The notes beneath the pieces are model-generated. The model worked only from the letters and a program-made list of their open reading frames with translations, was not told the origin of the DNA and ran no database searches. A DNA stretch of 46,682 nt from an uncultured Eggerthella sp. (lineage in GTDB: Bacteria; Actinomycetota; Coriobacteriia; Coriobacteriales; Eggerthellaceae). This document shows positions 32,452-41,427 of this stretch, piece by piece (the first letter of the stretch is position 1; each line of letters starts with the position of its first letter). The stretch is taken from contig URVA01000002.1 in the NCBI GenBank assembly GCA_900551155.1, forward strand, positions 1 to 46,682, in the 5' to 3' direction. The position numbers were made by a program, and so were the translations under genes.

Positions 32452-34757
32452 TTCAGTATCTAAAAAGCTCAAAAGTGGCGGTAGTGCTTATTACGCTGTT
32501 GCTTATTGTGCAGGCGTTTGCGGATTTGTCGCTGCCACGATATACCTCTGATTTGGTAGATGTTGGTATTCAGCAGGGAGGCATTGAGCATGCTTCTCCC
32601 GATAAAATGAGCGCGGATACTTTTAATTATGTGTGTATGCTCGCTGACGAAAATGACGAGCAACTTATTCGCGATTCGTATAAGCAGGATGGTGGCTCGG
32701 AAGGCGCGAATAACGAAAGCGCCGAGGGACGAGTTGTTCTTACCGATCAAGGAAAACAACAGCGAGAGGTTCTTGATGCTGCAATTGCTTTATCAATAGT
32801 CTTGGTTCATGCACAAGATATCTTGGGAGATTTTGGCCAGGAAAATCAGGATGATTCCGCGCAAGCTGCTCAAAACGGAACTACGCAGACTTCCCAAGAT
32901 ACTTCCGCGCAGGCAGCTCAGGATGCCTCCGAACCGTCAGCACAGATGGGGCAGTTATCTTCGTTTGATTTAGCTCAAATGTATGCAGCGTATGAATCAG
33001 GGACACTTAGCAAATCCGAAATACTCTCCTTGATCGATCAAGCGCGTGCCATGTTTGGCAATATCGACGATTCGCTTATAGAACAGCAAGCTATTGAGGC
33101 GGTAAAAGCTGAATATAAGGCACTGGGCATGGACCTTGGTGCTATCCAGTTGCAATATCTTGCATGGCTAGGCGCTCAGATGCTTGCCGTAGCTGCTTTA
33201 ATGATGGCAGCTTCCATTTCGGTGGGCTTTGTGGCTTCGCGCACTGCGGCAAAAATTGCTCGGAATTTACGTGAGCGTCTTTTTGAAAAGGTGGTTTCGT
33301 TTTCGGATGCCGAGGTTCAGTCTTTTTCTGCGGCATCGCTTATTACGAGAGGCACTAACGATATCCAGCAAATTCAAATGGTGCTCGTAATGTTTTTGCG
33401 TATGGTTTTATATGCACCTATTTTGGCAATCGGTGGCATCATCATGGTTTCGCAAACCAACCTTGCTATGAGCTGGATTATTGTGCTGGCGATTGTGATT
33501 ATCGGTATTGTGATTGCACCTTTAATGGCCCTTGCCTTGCCTAAGTTCAAAATCATGCAGAAACTTATCGACCGAGTAAACCTGGTATCACGTGAAATGC
33601 TTACGGGCATGTCGGTAATTCGTGCATTCGATCGACAGGAATATGAAGAAGCGCGCTTTGATGAAGCAAGTACGGCGTTGTATAAAACGCAGCTTTTCAC
33701 CAACCGCGTTATGACGTTTATGATGCCAACCATGATGCTGGTCATGAATGGTGTTTCCGTTCTGATTGTTTGGGTTGGTGGTTCATATATTGATGCAGGT
33801 GTAATCCAGACGGGCGATATGATTGCCTTTATTACCTATTCGATGGTAATCGTCATGTCGTTTTTGATGATCAGCATGATTGCTATCATGCTGCCCCGTG
33901 CTGATGTGGCGGCTCAGCGTGTTAATGAAGTTTTAGATACCGAAAACAGCATCCACGATCCTGATCATTCTGAGGCGGCGCAGCTTGATTTGCAGGCAAA
34001 AGGCTTATCGGTAGAATTTGACGACGTTACTTTCGCCTATAACGAAGGCAGCGATCCTGTTTTGAAAAACATCAGCTTTGTTGCAGAACCAGGGAAAACG
34101 ACTGCCATTATTGGTTCGACTGGTTCTGGCAAGTCAACCATTATGAAGCTGATAGAGCGTTTCTACGATGTTGATGCAGGTGCTATTTGCGTTGGTGGCA
34201 TTGATGTGCGCGATTTGAAACAGCATGAGCTTCGCCGCGAATTGGGCTATGTCCCGCAAAAGGCATTCCTGTTTTCTGGAACCATTGAATCAACCATTGC
34301 TTATTCGGATTCGGAAATGGATAAAGAACGCGTGCGTAAGGCGGCAGACATTGCTCAGGCAAGTGAATTCATAGATGCGAAAGACGATGGATTCGATTCG
34401 GAAATCAGTCAAGGCGGCACTAATGTTTCAGGTGGTCAGCGGCAACGTTTGTCCATTGCGCGTGCTTTAGCAAGTGATGCGCGTGTCCTGCTGTTTGACG
34501 ATAGTTTCTCAGCGCTTGACTATGCAACGGATGCCCGCTTGCGCCATGCGCTTGCCACCGAAGCAGAAGGCAAGACGGTTATTGTGGTAGCTCAGCGTAT
34601 TGCTACCGTACTTACCGCAGACAAGATCTTGGTATTGGAAGATGGCGAGCTGGTAGGTTCTGGTACCCATAGTGAATTGCTGTCTACGTGTTCAACCTAT
34701 CAAGAAATCGCCCAGTCTCAGCTATCGGAAGAAGAACTGAAAGGGGGTGTTGCGTAA
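32442..34757 (+). CDS. ABC exporter half-transporter with degenerate catalytic site and large extracellular insertion
   Basis: 771 residues from ATG 32442 (AAGGAGG at 32428-32434). TM1 is at about residues 11-30. Then comes a ~190-residue polar insertion (about 45-235) rich in Gln, Ala, Asp, Ser and Thr, before TM2; most half-transporters have only a short loop here and are ~580 residues long. TM2-6 and the ABC domain follow: Walker A GSTGSGKST starting at G558, signature NVSGGQRQRLS, Walker B LLFDDSFSALD, where D687 replaces the catalytic Glu. This is the non-catalytic-site partner of a heterodimeric multidrug-type exporter. The insertion should lie outside the membrane. It overlaps the second half by 1 bp (TAATG). 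Confidence 0.9.
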   Translation: MRIIQYLKSSKVAVVLITLLLIVQAFADLSLPRYTSDLVDVGIQQGGIEHASPDKMSADTFNYVCMLADENDEQLIRDSYKQDGGSEGANNESAEGRVVLTDQGKQQREVLDAAIALSIVLVHAQDILGDFGQENQDDSAQAAQNGTTQTSQDTSAQAAQDASEPSAQMGQLSSFDLAQMYAAYESGTLSKSEILSLIDQARAMFGNIDDSLIEQQAIEAVKAEYKALGMDLGAIQLQYLAWLGAQMLAVAALMMAASISVGFVASRTAAKIARNLRERLFEKVVSFSDAEVQSFSAASLITRGTNDIQQIQMVLVMFLRMVLYAPILAIGGIIMVSQTNLAMSWIIVLAIVIIGIVIAPLMALALPKFKIMQKLIDRVNLVSREMLTGMSVIRAFDRQEYEEARFDEASTALYKTQLFTNRVMTFMMPTMMLVMNGVSVLIVWVGGSYIDAGVIQTGDMIAFITYSMVIVMSFLMISMIAIMLPRADVAAQRVNEVLDTENSIHDPDHSEAAQLDLQAKGLSVEFDDVTFAYNEGSDPVLKNISFVAEPGKTTAIIGSTGSGKSTIMKLIERFYDVDAGAICVGGIDVRDLKQHELRRELGYVPQKAFLFSGTIESTIAYSDSEMDKERVRKAADIAQASEFIDAKDDGFDSEISQGGTNVSGGQRQRLSIARALASDARVLLFDDSFSALDYATDARLRHALATEAEGKTVIVVAQRIATVLTADKILVLEDGELVGSGTHSELLSTCSTYQEIAQSQLSEEELKGGVA

Positions 34758-36616
34758 TGTCTAAACACGATTCACCCATAGCAGCTCGTGCAGGTGCGGG
34801 AAGACGCCGCAGTCATGGTCCTGGCGGTCCTCATGGCATGATGGCGGGAGAAAAAGCCAACGATTTCAAGGGATCCATGAAGAAGCTTATTCAATTCATG
34901 GGGCGTTTTAAGATTGCTATTGGCATAGTGTTCATTTTCGCAATTGCCTCTACGGTATTTAATATCGTAGGGCCCCGAGTTCTTTCGACAGCAACTACAG
35001 AATTGTTTGAAGGAATTAGTGCAAAAATTGCAGGTACGGGCGATATTGATTTCAATGCGGTTGGAATTATTCTGCTCGTTACCTTGGGATTGTATGCGTT
35101 TTCTTCTGTGTGCTCGTTTGTTCAGGGCTGGTTGATGACTCATGTTACGCAGCGCACCACGTACCTTTTGCGTCAGAAGATCTCGCAGAAAATGGATGCG
35201 CTGCCTATGGGGTATTTCGAGCGTACCAGCACGGGTGATATTTTGTCGCGCATTACCAACGATGTCGATACGTTGGGTATGAACTTAAACCAAGGAATTA
35301 CCACGCTGATTACGTCTGTTACGACCATTATCGGCGTTTTGGTAATGATGTTAAGTATGAACGTCTTTATGACCTTGATTGCTTTGTTGGTTATTCCTAT
35401 TTCTGCCATTTTGGTCAAAGTGGTGGTAAGTCATAGTCAGAAGTATTTTCGTATGCAGCAAAACCGCCTGGGTGCTATCAACGGACAGGTAGAGGAAACC
35501 TTTTCAGGACAAGCGGTGGTTCGTGCTTTTGGAAAAGAGGAAGAAACGCTTGCTAAGTTCCGTAAAACTAATGCGGAATTATATGAATCAGCTTGGAAAT
35601 CTCAATTCTTGTCGGGCTTGATGATGCCTGTGATGAACTTCGTGAGCAACTTAGGTTATGTTGCCGTGGCGGTTGCGGGTGCTTTGTTTGCTATTAACGG
35701 GCGTATCACGGTTGGCGATATTCAGGCATTTATTCAGTATGTGAAGAATTTCACGCAGCCCATTACACAGCTTGCTCAGGTATCAAACGTATTGCAGCAA
35801 ATGGCGGCAGCGGCAGAACGTGTGTTTGAGTTCCTGGATGCCGATGAAGAACCAATTGAACAAGCAAAGGTTCAGGCAAAAGAAGTATCCTGCGATGTTG
35901 AATTTGATCATGTGAAATTCGGTTATGACCCCGATACTCCTATTATTAAAGATTTCTCAGCGCAGGTTCGCGAAGGTCAGACTATTGCTCTGGTCGGTCC
36001 AACAGGTGCAGGCAAAACTACTATGGTGAAGTTACTGATGCGTTTCTACGATGTTAATGGTGGCGCTATTCGCATCGGTGGACACGATGTTCGCGATTTT
36101 GATCGCGATGATTTGCGTTCGCTCTTTGGCATGGTGTTGCAGGATACCTGGTTATTTAAGGGTTCAGTCCGAGAAAATATTCGTTATGGTCGCCTGGAGG
36201 CAACCGATGAGGAAGTTGAAGCAGCAGCAAAGGCTGCTTTTGCGGATACCTTTATTCGCACCCTTCCTGGCGGTTATGATATGGAAATCAACGAAGACGC
36301 AAGCAATATCAGCCAAGGCCAGCGTCAGCTTTTAACGATCGCGCGTGCAATTTTGGCGGATCGCAAAATGCTTATTTTGGACGAAGCAACCAGCTCGGTT
36401 GACACGCGAACTGAAGAGCGTATCCAGATGGCTATGGATAACCTTATGAAGGGACGCACTTCGTTTGTTATTGCGCATCGCTTGTCTACTATTCGCAATG
36501 CCGATTTAATTTTGGTACTCCATGAAGGCGATATTGTGGAGCAGGGCACTCACGAAGAATTGTTGGCACGCGGTGGTGCTTATGCCGATCTGTACAATTC
36601 GCAGTTTGCGGAATAG
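34757..36616 (+). CDS. ABC exporter half-transporter, catalytic partner
   Basis: 619 residues from ATG 34757, which overlaps the previous stop (TAATG); GGGGGTG lies upstream. The N-terminal ~35 residues are basic with Gly and His (AGAGRRRSHGPGGPHGMM), then six TM helices with the usual ABC exporter coupling segments (ERTSTGDILSRITNDVDTL) and an ABC domain: Walker A GPTGAGKTT, Q-loop VLQDTWLFKG, signature NISQGQRQLLT, Walker B LILDEATSS with D542 and catalytic E543, and switch His in IAHRLSTI. With its partner it forms a heterodimer that expels drugs, peptides or lipids. Element B (36683-36879) and a terminator follow. Confidence 0.92.
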   Translation: MSKHDSPIAARAGAGRRRSHGPGGPHGMMAGEKANDFKGSMKKLIQFMGRFKIAIGIVFIFAIASTVFNIVGPRVLSTATTELFEGISAKIAGTGDIDFNAVGIILLVTLGLYAFSSVCSFVQGWLMTHVTQRTTYLLRQKISQKMDALPMGYFERTSTGDILSRITNDVDTLGMNLNQGITTLITSVTTIIGVLVMMLSMNVFMTLIALLVIPISAILVKVVVSHSQKYFRMQQNRLGAINGQVEETFSGQAVVRAFGKEEETLAKFRKTNAELYESAWKSQFLSGLMMPVMNFVSNLGYVAVAVAGALFAINGRITVGDIQAFIQYVKNFTQPITQLAQVSNVLQQMAAAAERVFEFLDADEEPIEQAKVQAKEVSCDVEFDHVKFGYDPDTPIIKDFSAQVREGQTIALVGPTGAGKTTMVKLLMRFYDVNGGAIRIGGHDVRDFDRDDLRSLFGMVLQDTWLFKGSVRENIRYGRLEATDEEVEAAAKAAFADTFIRTLPGGYDMEINEDASNISQGQRQLLTIARAILADRKMLILDEATSSVDTRTEERIQMAMDNLMKGRTSFVIAHRLSTIRNADLILVLHEGDIVEQGTHEELLARGGAYADLYNSQFAE

Positions 36617-36682
36617 AGCACGCTGCGCATTGGCTTAGCGTAATAACTGGCAGATTGAAAGATGCTTGATTTTGCATGATTG

Positions 36683-36879
36683 GCTTATGGCTTTATTTTC
36701 CGATCAAGCCAGATTCGCTTTTTCTGCACGCAAGAAAGCAAACTAGCGCGGCAGGGCAAATTCGACGCATGATTAATTGAATCCCAAAATCTTTGCTCGA
36801 AAACCTAGGGCCGCGCTCACCTAATGCTTTCTTGCTGTGCAGCGCTCATATGGCTTGATCGGAAAATAAAGCCATAAGC
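36683..36879. repeat. long hairpin element B (197 bp, family 2) between convergent genes
   Basis: The outer arms 36683-36711 and 36851-36879 are a perfect 29-bp inverted repeat. Pairing continues inward: CTGCAC with GTGCAG, GCAAGAAAGCA with TGCTTTCTTGC, and AGCGCGGC with GCCGCGCT. The centre carries ATTGAATCCCAAAATC, which resembles the TTGGGAT core of element A on the minus strand. The rest of the 36617-37012 gap holds the gpmA terminator. The element separates the ABC exporter (+) from gpmA (-). It has no coding sign and no target-site duplication that I could confirm. Confidence 0.85.
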
Positions 36880-36928
36880 TATCAGGAATTGCCATTACGA
36901 ATCATCCCGTAGAGACGGTGTTCGATAT

Positions 36929-36962
36929 TAAAAAAGCTCTGGCATACAGAGATGCCAGAGCT
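36929..36962 (-). terminator. rho-independent terminator of gpmA
   Basis: Read on the minus strand, AGCTCTGGCAT-CTCTGT-ATGCCAGAGCT (perfect 11-bp stem) is followed by TTTTTTAA. It lies 50 bp after the gpmA stop. Confidence 0.88.
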
Positions 36963-37012
36963 ATACAAGTAGAATTAAAGGCGCTTATCAATGCGTCGCT
37001 TAGAAGAAGCGA

Positions 37013-37771
37013 TTACTTTGCTTTGCCCTGATTTGCTACTGCATCAATTTTAGCTGCGATGGTAGCTTCATCGCCTACATAACGCTTGTCTAAAACATTA
37101 AAGTCCTGATCGAAGGTATAAACCAGAGGTACGCCCGTAGGAATATTTACGCCCACGATTTCGTCGTCGGAAAGCTTGTCGAACTGCTTTACTAAAGCGC
37201 GAAGCGAATTGCCATGGGCAACAATAAGAACACGCTTGCCTGCACGCATCTGAGGCTCAATGGTTTCCTTGAAGTAAGGCCAAGCACGTGCAATGGTGTC
37301 TTTAAGGCATTCGGTCAAAGGCATTTCGTCAGCTGGTGCATCACGGTAGGGAGCAAGCAGGCGAGGGTTGCGTTCGTCATCTTCCGTCAGAGCAGGAGGC
37401 TGAACGTCAAAACTACGGCGCCAAATTTTTACCTGGTCTTCACCGTATTTTGCTGCAGTGTCAGCTTTGTTTAATCCCTGAAGTGCACCATAGTGGCGTT
37501 CGTTCAAGCGCCAGGTTTTAATAACAGGAAGCCATTCGCGATCCATAGATTGCAAAATGAGATTTAACGTGTGAATAGCACGCTTGAGATAAGACGTGTA
37601 GCAGATGTCAAAATCGAAGCCTGCTTCAGCAAGAGCACGGCCACCTTCAGCTGCTTCTTTGCGACCTGTGTCGGTAAGATCAACGTCCATCCAGCCAGTG
37701 AAGAGGTTCAGCTTGTTCCACTCGCTTTCGCCATGGCGAACGAGTACGAGCTGCATGGTCGTGTCGGTCAT
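37013..37771 (-). CDS. gpmA: 2,3-bisphosphoglycerate-dependent phosphoglycerate mutase
   Basis: 252 residues from MTDTTMQLVLVRHGESEWN. It interconverts 3- and 2-phosphoglycerate in glycolysis. Motifs: LVRHGESEWN (catalytic phospho-His in RHG), FTGWMDVDLTDTG, WRLNERHYGALQGLNK, and the C-terminal VLIVAHGNSLRALVK with the second active-site His. Length fits the family (~250). The start is chosen at the ATG after GGTGA; the frame remains open for 21 further codons upstream, but these have no family similarity. Monocistronic, with a good terminator. Confidence 0.93.
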   Translation of the reverse strand: MTDTTMQLVLVRHGESEWNKLNLFTGWMDVDLTDTGRKEAAEGGRALAEAGFDFDICYTSYLKRAIHTLNLILQSMDREWLPVIKTWRLNERHYGALQGLNKADTAAKYGEDQVKIWRRSFDVQPPALTEDDERNPRLLAPYRDAPADEMPLTECLKDTIARAWPYFKETIEPQMRAGKRVLIVAHGNSLRALVKQFDKLSDDEIVGVNIPTGVPLVYTFDQDFNVLDKRYVGDEATIAAKIDAVANQGKAK

Positions 37772-38125
37772 GTGAGTCACCATCTTTCTTGTTGGTTTTT
37801 GCGCGGAGAACAGAAGAAGAGCTCCTGCAAACAAACTAATGTCTTTCTTTACGCTGAAACGCGTTGGATAAATTATACCCTTATTGGCTTGATCTTTATG
37901 TCAGCACCTGTTGAAGGCACTTTGCGAAAGATGGATGACTTCTCTCAACTTTTAGTTGAGGCAGCAGGTGAATGAGTAAATACTCCCACAAAAGCAAGTA
38001 ATCTGTTTATTTACGCCTTAAGGCAAAACTATAGGCGCATTGCTTCTTGTAATCCTTTGTTTTAGTGGTTACGAGCAGGCATGTTAGAGGTATTAACAAT
38101 AGCAACAGTAATGAAGGGAATGGGC
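37772..38125. other. intergenic region, no supported gene
   Basis: Divergent region between gpmA (-) and the binding-protein pseudogene (+). It holds a small hairpin CTCAAC-TTTTA-GTTGAG around 37937-37953 and a 25-codon open frame at 37898-37975 without a good ribosome binding site. No clear promoter or operator could be assigned. Confidence 0.5.
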
Positions 38126-38949
38126 ATGACGAAAGGACGCGCAAGAGCCTTATTTGCAATGATGCTTGCGATAGTGCTTGGCGCTTGCTCTCTGATTGGT
38201 TTATCAGGGTGCGGCAGTGCTTCTTCGCCAACAGGTAGCGATACTCTTCGCGTGGGTGTTCGCGCGGATATCGTAAATTTTGGCTACCTAAACGAACAAA
38301 CAGGCAAGTATTACGGTATGGAAATTGATCTTGCCAATGAAATGGCAAACCGCCTGGGATATTCCAACGTGGAGTTGGTGACGGTTTTGCCTGACAATCG
38401 TAAAGAAATGCTTCTTAACGGGGAAGTGGATTGTCTGGTGGCTTGTTATTCTAAGACTGATACGCGTCTGGAAAACTTCGATTTTTCTCCTATTTATTAC
38501 ACCGATGCTACTCCTGTAATGGTGGAAAACAGCTCCAGAATTACCGATATTAACCAGCTTATGGCACTTTTGGCATCATGTCTGGTTCAAATGCTGGCCC
38601 ACTGTTAGCAATCAAGCTGTTTGATATGGGCATCATCGGAGAAGAAGTTATTTCCAATACCGACGAAAGCACAGAATACGATCATGCAACCGTAATCAAA
38701 TTCCCTTCCTATGAAGAACTTTCAATAGCACTCGAAGAAGGAAGAGTGGATGCTGCAGTTATGGACGGCGCTTTCGTTGATACCTATATCAATGACGATC
38801 GTAGCCTGCTGGAAGATTTCAGCGTATCTGATCAAGATTATGCAGTTGCTACCCAAAAAGGTTCCAGCCTTTCTCGGCCGGTAGCTGACACCATTCAAGC
38901 AATGCTTGATGATGGCACTATCGCTACGTTGATTGACAAGTGGGACTAG
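38126..38949 (+). pseudogene. amino-acid-type ABC substrate-binding lipoprotein, frameshifted
   Basis: The first frame (38126 to about 38565) encodes a lipoprotein: hydrophobic signal and lipobox GLSGC, then TLRVGVRADIVNFGYLNEQTGKYYGMEIDLANEMANRLGY and VDCLVACYSKTDTRLENFDFS, typical of family-3 periplasmic binding proteins. At about 38561-38570 the frame breaks. One missing base (ATGGC for an expected ATGGGC) separates DINQLM from TFGIMSGSNAGPLLAIK in the other frame, which runs to 38949 and ends in IDKWD, the usual end of the fold. A natural mutation, a sequencing error or a -1 frameshift at CACTTTTGG are all possible. Since the next genes are also broken, decay is most likely. It probably bound a polar amino acid. 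Confidence 0.8.
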
Positions 38950-38962
38950 AAAAGGAGCGAAT

Positions 38963-39988
38963 ATGTCTTTTATGTCTAAAAAGCTAAAAGTAAAATCCGC
39001 TCTTCTTGCGGGTGTTGTGGTGCTCAGCCTGATAATCATGGGCGTCATATTGTCTACTATGCAAGACAATATTTCTCTTGAGAACTATCGCGCAGACATT
39101 CAGCGTGAAATGGACGAGCTTCCTACCTTATTGGAAACTGCCGACGATGAAACGGCGCAAAACGAAGAAACGTTTGATGCGATTTATCAGTCTAAAGCGG
39201 CAAGTGTTGCTTTTATGGCAAACAACAAGGCTGATTACGAAGCAACAAACGCCAAAATGTAGGAATACAAAAAACTGCTTGGCGTTGACAATGTAATGAT
39301 CGTCAATAAAGACGGCAAGATTGAAGCGCGAGCTCAAGACACCCTTGCTGACTTCTCTTATGCCCGCTATAACGAGCTGCGTAACACAATTAGCTCTGGT
39401 GAACCTTCCGCTGCGGTAGAAGTGGACTTCGCTGAAGAAAATCAAGCCTGGCGTTACTATTCTGCACGTATTGATGACAACACGATGGTAGTCATTGAGC
39501 AGAATCCTGTTGAACTGACCGAGCTTATTGATAGCACTTCTTCAACTTCTGCAGTGTTAAGCAGCGTAAGCGTTGGTCAGAGTGGTTATGTGTTTGCTAT
39601 CTCTGGTCGCGATTATGTGGTGACCTATCATCCAAATTCTGAAGTTATCGGTACTGACGCTTTGGATGACGGTATTGATGTAACCGATCTTGAAAACGGA
39701 AGTTCTCCTGGATTGATTTCGAAGGCGAGCGTCTCTACTGCGGTGTTTCGGAAATAGAGGGGACCTACTATGTTTCTGCTGTTCCTGAAAGCGAACTTAT
39801 TGCTTCTCGTAACTTAACCGTGGCGGTTATTCTGTTCATCGTTCTTCTCGCCTTGAAACGCTTCTTGCAAGTGTTCAGCTTGATAGCATTCTTGATGGTG
39901 TAAAGATTGGTCAAGATGGTTTTGCCTTTGCGGTAAATATCGAAAACAAAACCTTTGACTACTATCCTGACAACGAGCTTGTTGGTAG
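38963..39988 (+). pseudogene. membrane sensor with Cache-like extracellular domain, multiply broken
   Basis: AAAGGAGCGA precedes ATG 38963. One TM helix (ALLAGVVVLSLIIMGVIL) is followed by an extracellular sensor (DNVMIVNKDGKIEARAQ; VGQSGYVFAISGRDYVVTYHPN), as in Cache domains. Breaks: an in-frame TAG at 39260-39262 (likely CAG to TAG, with coding resuming EYKKLLGVDN); a one-base frameshift near 39709, after which WIDFEGERLYCGVSEIEGTYYVSAVP continues in another frame; and another near 39850, after which RLETLLASVQLDSILDGVKIGQDGFAFAV continues. The fragment stops at ~39988, where it joins an MscS tail. A second Cache-like segment lies just before the junction. Either two genes were fused by deletion, or this was a Cache-MscS channel that lost its middle. 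Confidence 0.75.
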
Positions 39989-40438
39989 CTCCGCAACAGC
40001 GAAGTAAGCAACGTCATTAACATGACCAAAGAATCTTCGTATGCTTCGGTTGATTTGGATATTGAATATGGTGAATCGCTCGAACGCGTTGAAAGCATTT
40101 TGAAAGACGAATTCCCGAACATTCGTCGTCGCCTTACCGCAATCGAAGATGGTCCGTTCTATAAGGGTGTTGTTTCACTTGAAGACAACAGCGTTACCAT
40201 TCGCGTGGTTGCTAAGTGCGACGAAACCGATCGTGCTCAGCTTGGACGCGACTTGCTGCGTGAGATGAAGCTGGTCTTCGACGAGCACGAGATTAGAATT
40301 CCTTACTCGCAGGTTGTTGTTCACCAACCTTCTGAATACAAGAAGGCAACGATTCGCGAGCAGTTGCGTGCTGATAAGTTTAACGACGACCAGAAGGTTG
40401 CTGCGCGCGACTTAGGCAACGAGGCTGCCAAGAAGTAA
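39989..40438 (+). pseudogene. MscS-family mechanosensitive channel, C-terminal fragment
   Basis: The frame opens right after TAG 39986-39988 and reads NSEVSNVINMTKESSYASVDLDIEYGESLERVE... to VVVHQPSEYKKATIRE, then a basic tail to 40438. This is the cytoplasmic beta and alpha/beta domain of MscS channels (IRIPYSQVVVHQP is characteristic). The TM helices and pore are missing. An ATG at 40022 exists but has no convincing ribosome binding site. The fragment is only ~149 residues, against 280 or more for a whole MscS. It follows the broken Cache gene directly. The reading frame itself is undamaged, so the loss of the upstream part may be recent. Confidence 0.75.
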
Positions 40439-40470
40439 TGTGCTTCAGGTAGCATAAGTAATCAGTTGAG

Positions 40471-40504
40471 GCGGAGGCTCTAAAATGGAGTCTTCGCTTT
40501 TTTA
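40471..40504 (+). terminator. rho-independent terminator after the MscS fragment
   Basis: A 10-bp stem GCGGAGGCTC / GAGTCTTCGC (two G-U pairs), loop TAAAATG, is followed by TTTTTTA. Confidence 0.8.
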
Positions 40505-40580
40505 TTTTCCCTGTACAAGAAAGAGGACTTGCTCAGAAGTGTTGCTTGTTATGATTAGGGCAGCATGAAAGGAGTTTTGT

Positions 40581-41345
40581 ATGATCACGTACGATTTTTC
40601 TCATAAAGTTGTAGTAGTTACGGGTTCTGCGCGCGGTATTGGTCGTCGCATTGCGGAGCGCTTTTATGAAGCAGGCGCAAAAGTAGCTCTGTGTAGTATT
40701 TCTAAAACAGGTAAAGAAGAGTTGATGCAAGAAATCGCAGGTGACGATCGTAGCCGCATTATGGCACTGCCCTGTGATGTTTCTCAGCCTGAAGATATAG
40801 CGAATTTCTTGCAGGCGGTAGTAGACAAGTTTGGCACGATAGATGTTCTGGTTAATAATGCAGGCATCTATTCAAAAGAAGATACGTGTGATGTAACCGA
40901 GGCTCAGTTCGATAAGGTTTTGGATGCTAATTTAAAGTCAGTGTTCTTTGCTTGCCAGTGGTTCTTCAAACATCATATTGATGCAGGCACAACGGGTAAT
41001 GTGGTAAATATTGCATCGGTCAGCTCCGTTACCTATGTGCCTGACAATGCGCTGTACAACGTAAGTAAAGCAGGCGTTGTTACCCTTACCAAGACTTTTG
41101 CACGCGATATGGGAAAACATGGCATTCGTGTTAATGCGGTAGGTCCAGGAAGTATTCCAACCGACCTCAATGCGGCACTCTATGCTGATCCGCAAAAAGA
41201 AATTGATCTGTGCAAAAAAATTCCCCTTGGTCGCCGTGGTACTAAGGATGACATTGCTAATTGCGTTTTGTTCTTGGCAAGTGAAGAGTCGGAATACTTA
41301 ACGGGTCAGGTTATTTATGCTGAAGGTGGTTGGCTTTTGGTGTAG
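40581..41345 (+). CDS. short-chain dehydrogenase/reductase
   Basis: A 254-residue classical SDR. Cofactor loop TGSARGIG at residues 14-21, NNAG, catalytic Ser in NIASVSSV and YNVSK (Tyr and Lys of the active site), and the C-terminal GPGSIPTDL and YLTGQVIYAEGGW. It reduces or oxidises a carbonyl or alcohol with NAD(P). AAAGGAG lies upstream of ATG 40581. It is the first of a three-gene run with a DUF2130 protein (83 bp on) and a LOG protein. Substrate not known; FabG-like or sugar/steroid dehydrogenase activities are all possible. Confidence 0.9.
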   Translation: MITYDFSHKVVVVTGSARGIGRRIAERFYEAGAKVALCSISKTGKEELMQEIAGDDRSRIMALPCDVSQPEDIANFLQAVVDKFGTIDVLVNNAGIYSKEDTCDVTEAQFDKVLDANLKSVFFACQWFFKHHIDAGTTGNVVNIASVSSVTYVPDNALYNVSKAGVVTLTKTFARDMGKHGIRVNAVGPGSIPTDLNAALYADPQKEIDLCKKIPLGRRGTKDDIANCVLFLASEESEYLTGQVIYAEGGWLLV

Positions 41346-41427
41346 TGCAGAGTGGCGAAGGTGTAGTGCAACCGACCGCTGCAGGCAACTAAGGCGACAA
41401 GAATCCACTTCATTTAGGAGCTTCTAT

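Noticed and set aside
37898..37975. 25-codon frame (MSAPVEGTLRKMDDFS...) between gpmA and the binding-protein pseudogene
   Set aside because: No Shine-Dalgarno and no recognisable similarity; the longer frame containing it is antisense to gpmA.
38561..38570. Programmed -1 frameshift at CACTTTTGG in the binding-protein gene
   Set aside because: The sequence is not a good X-XXY-YYZ slippery heptamer, and the next gene is also broken several times; mutation is simpler.
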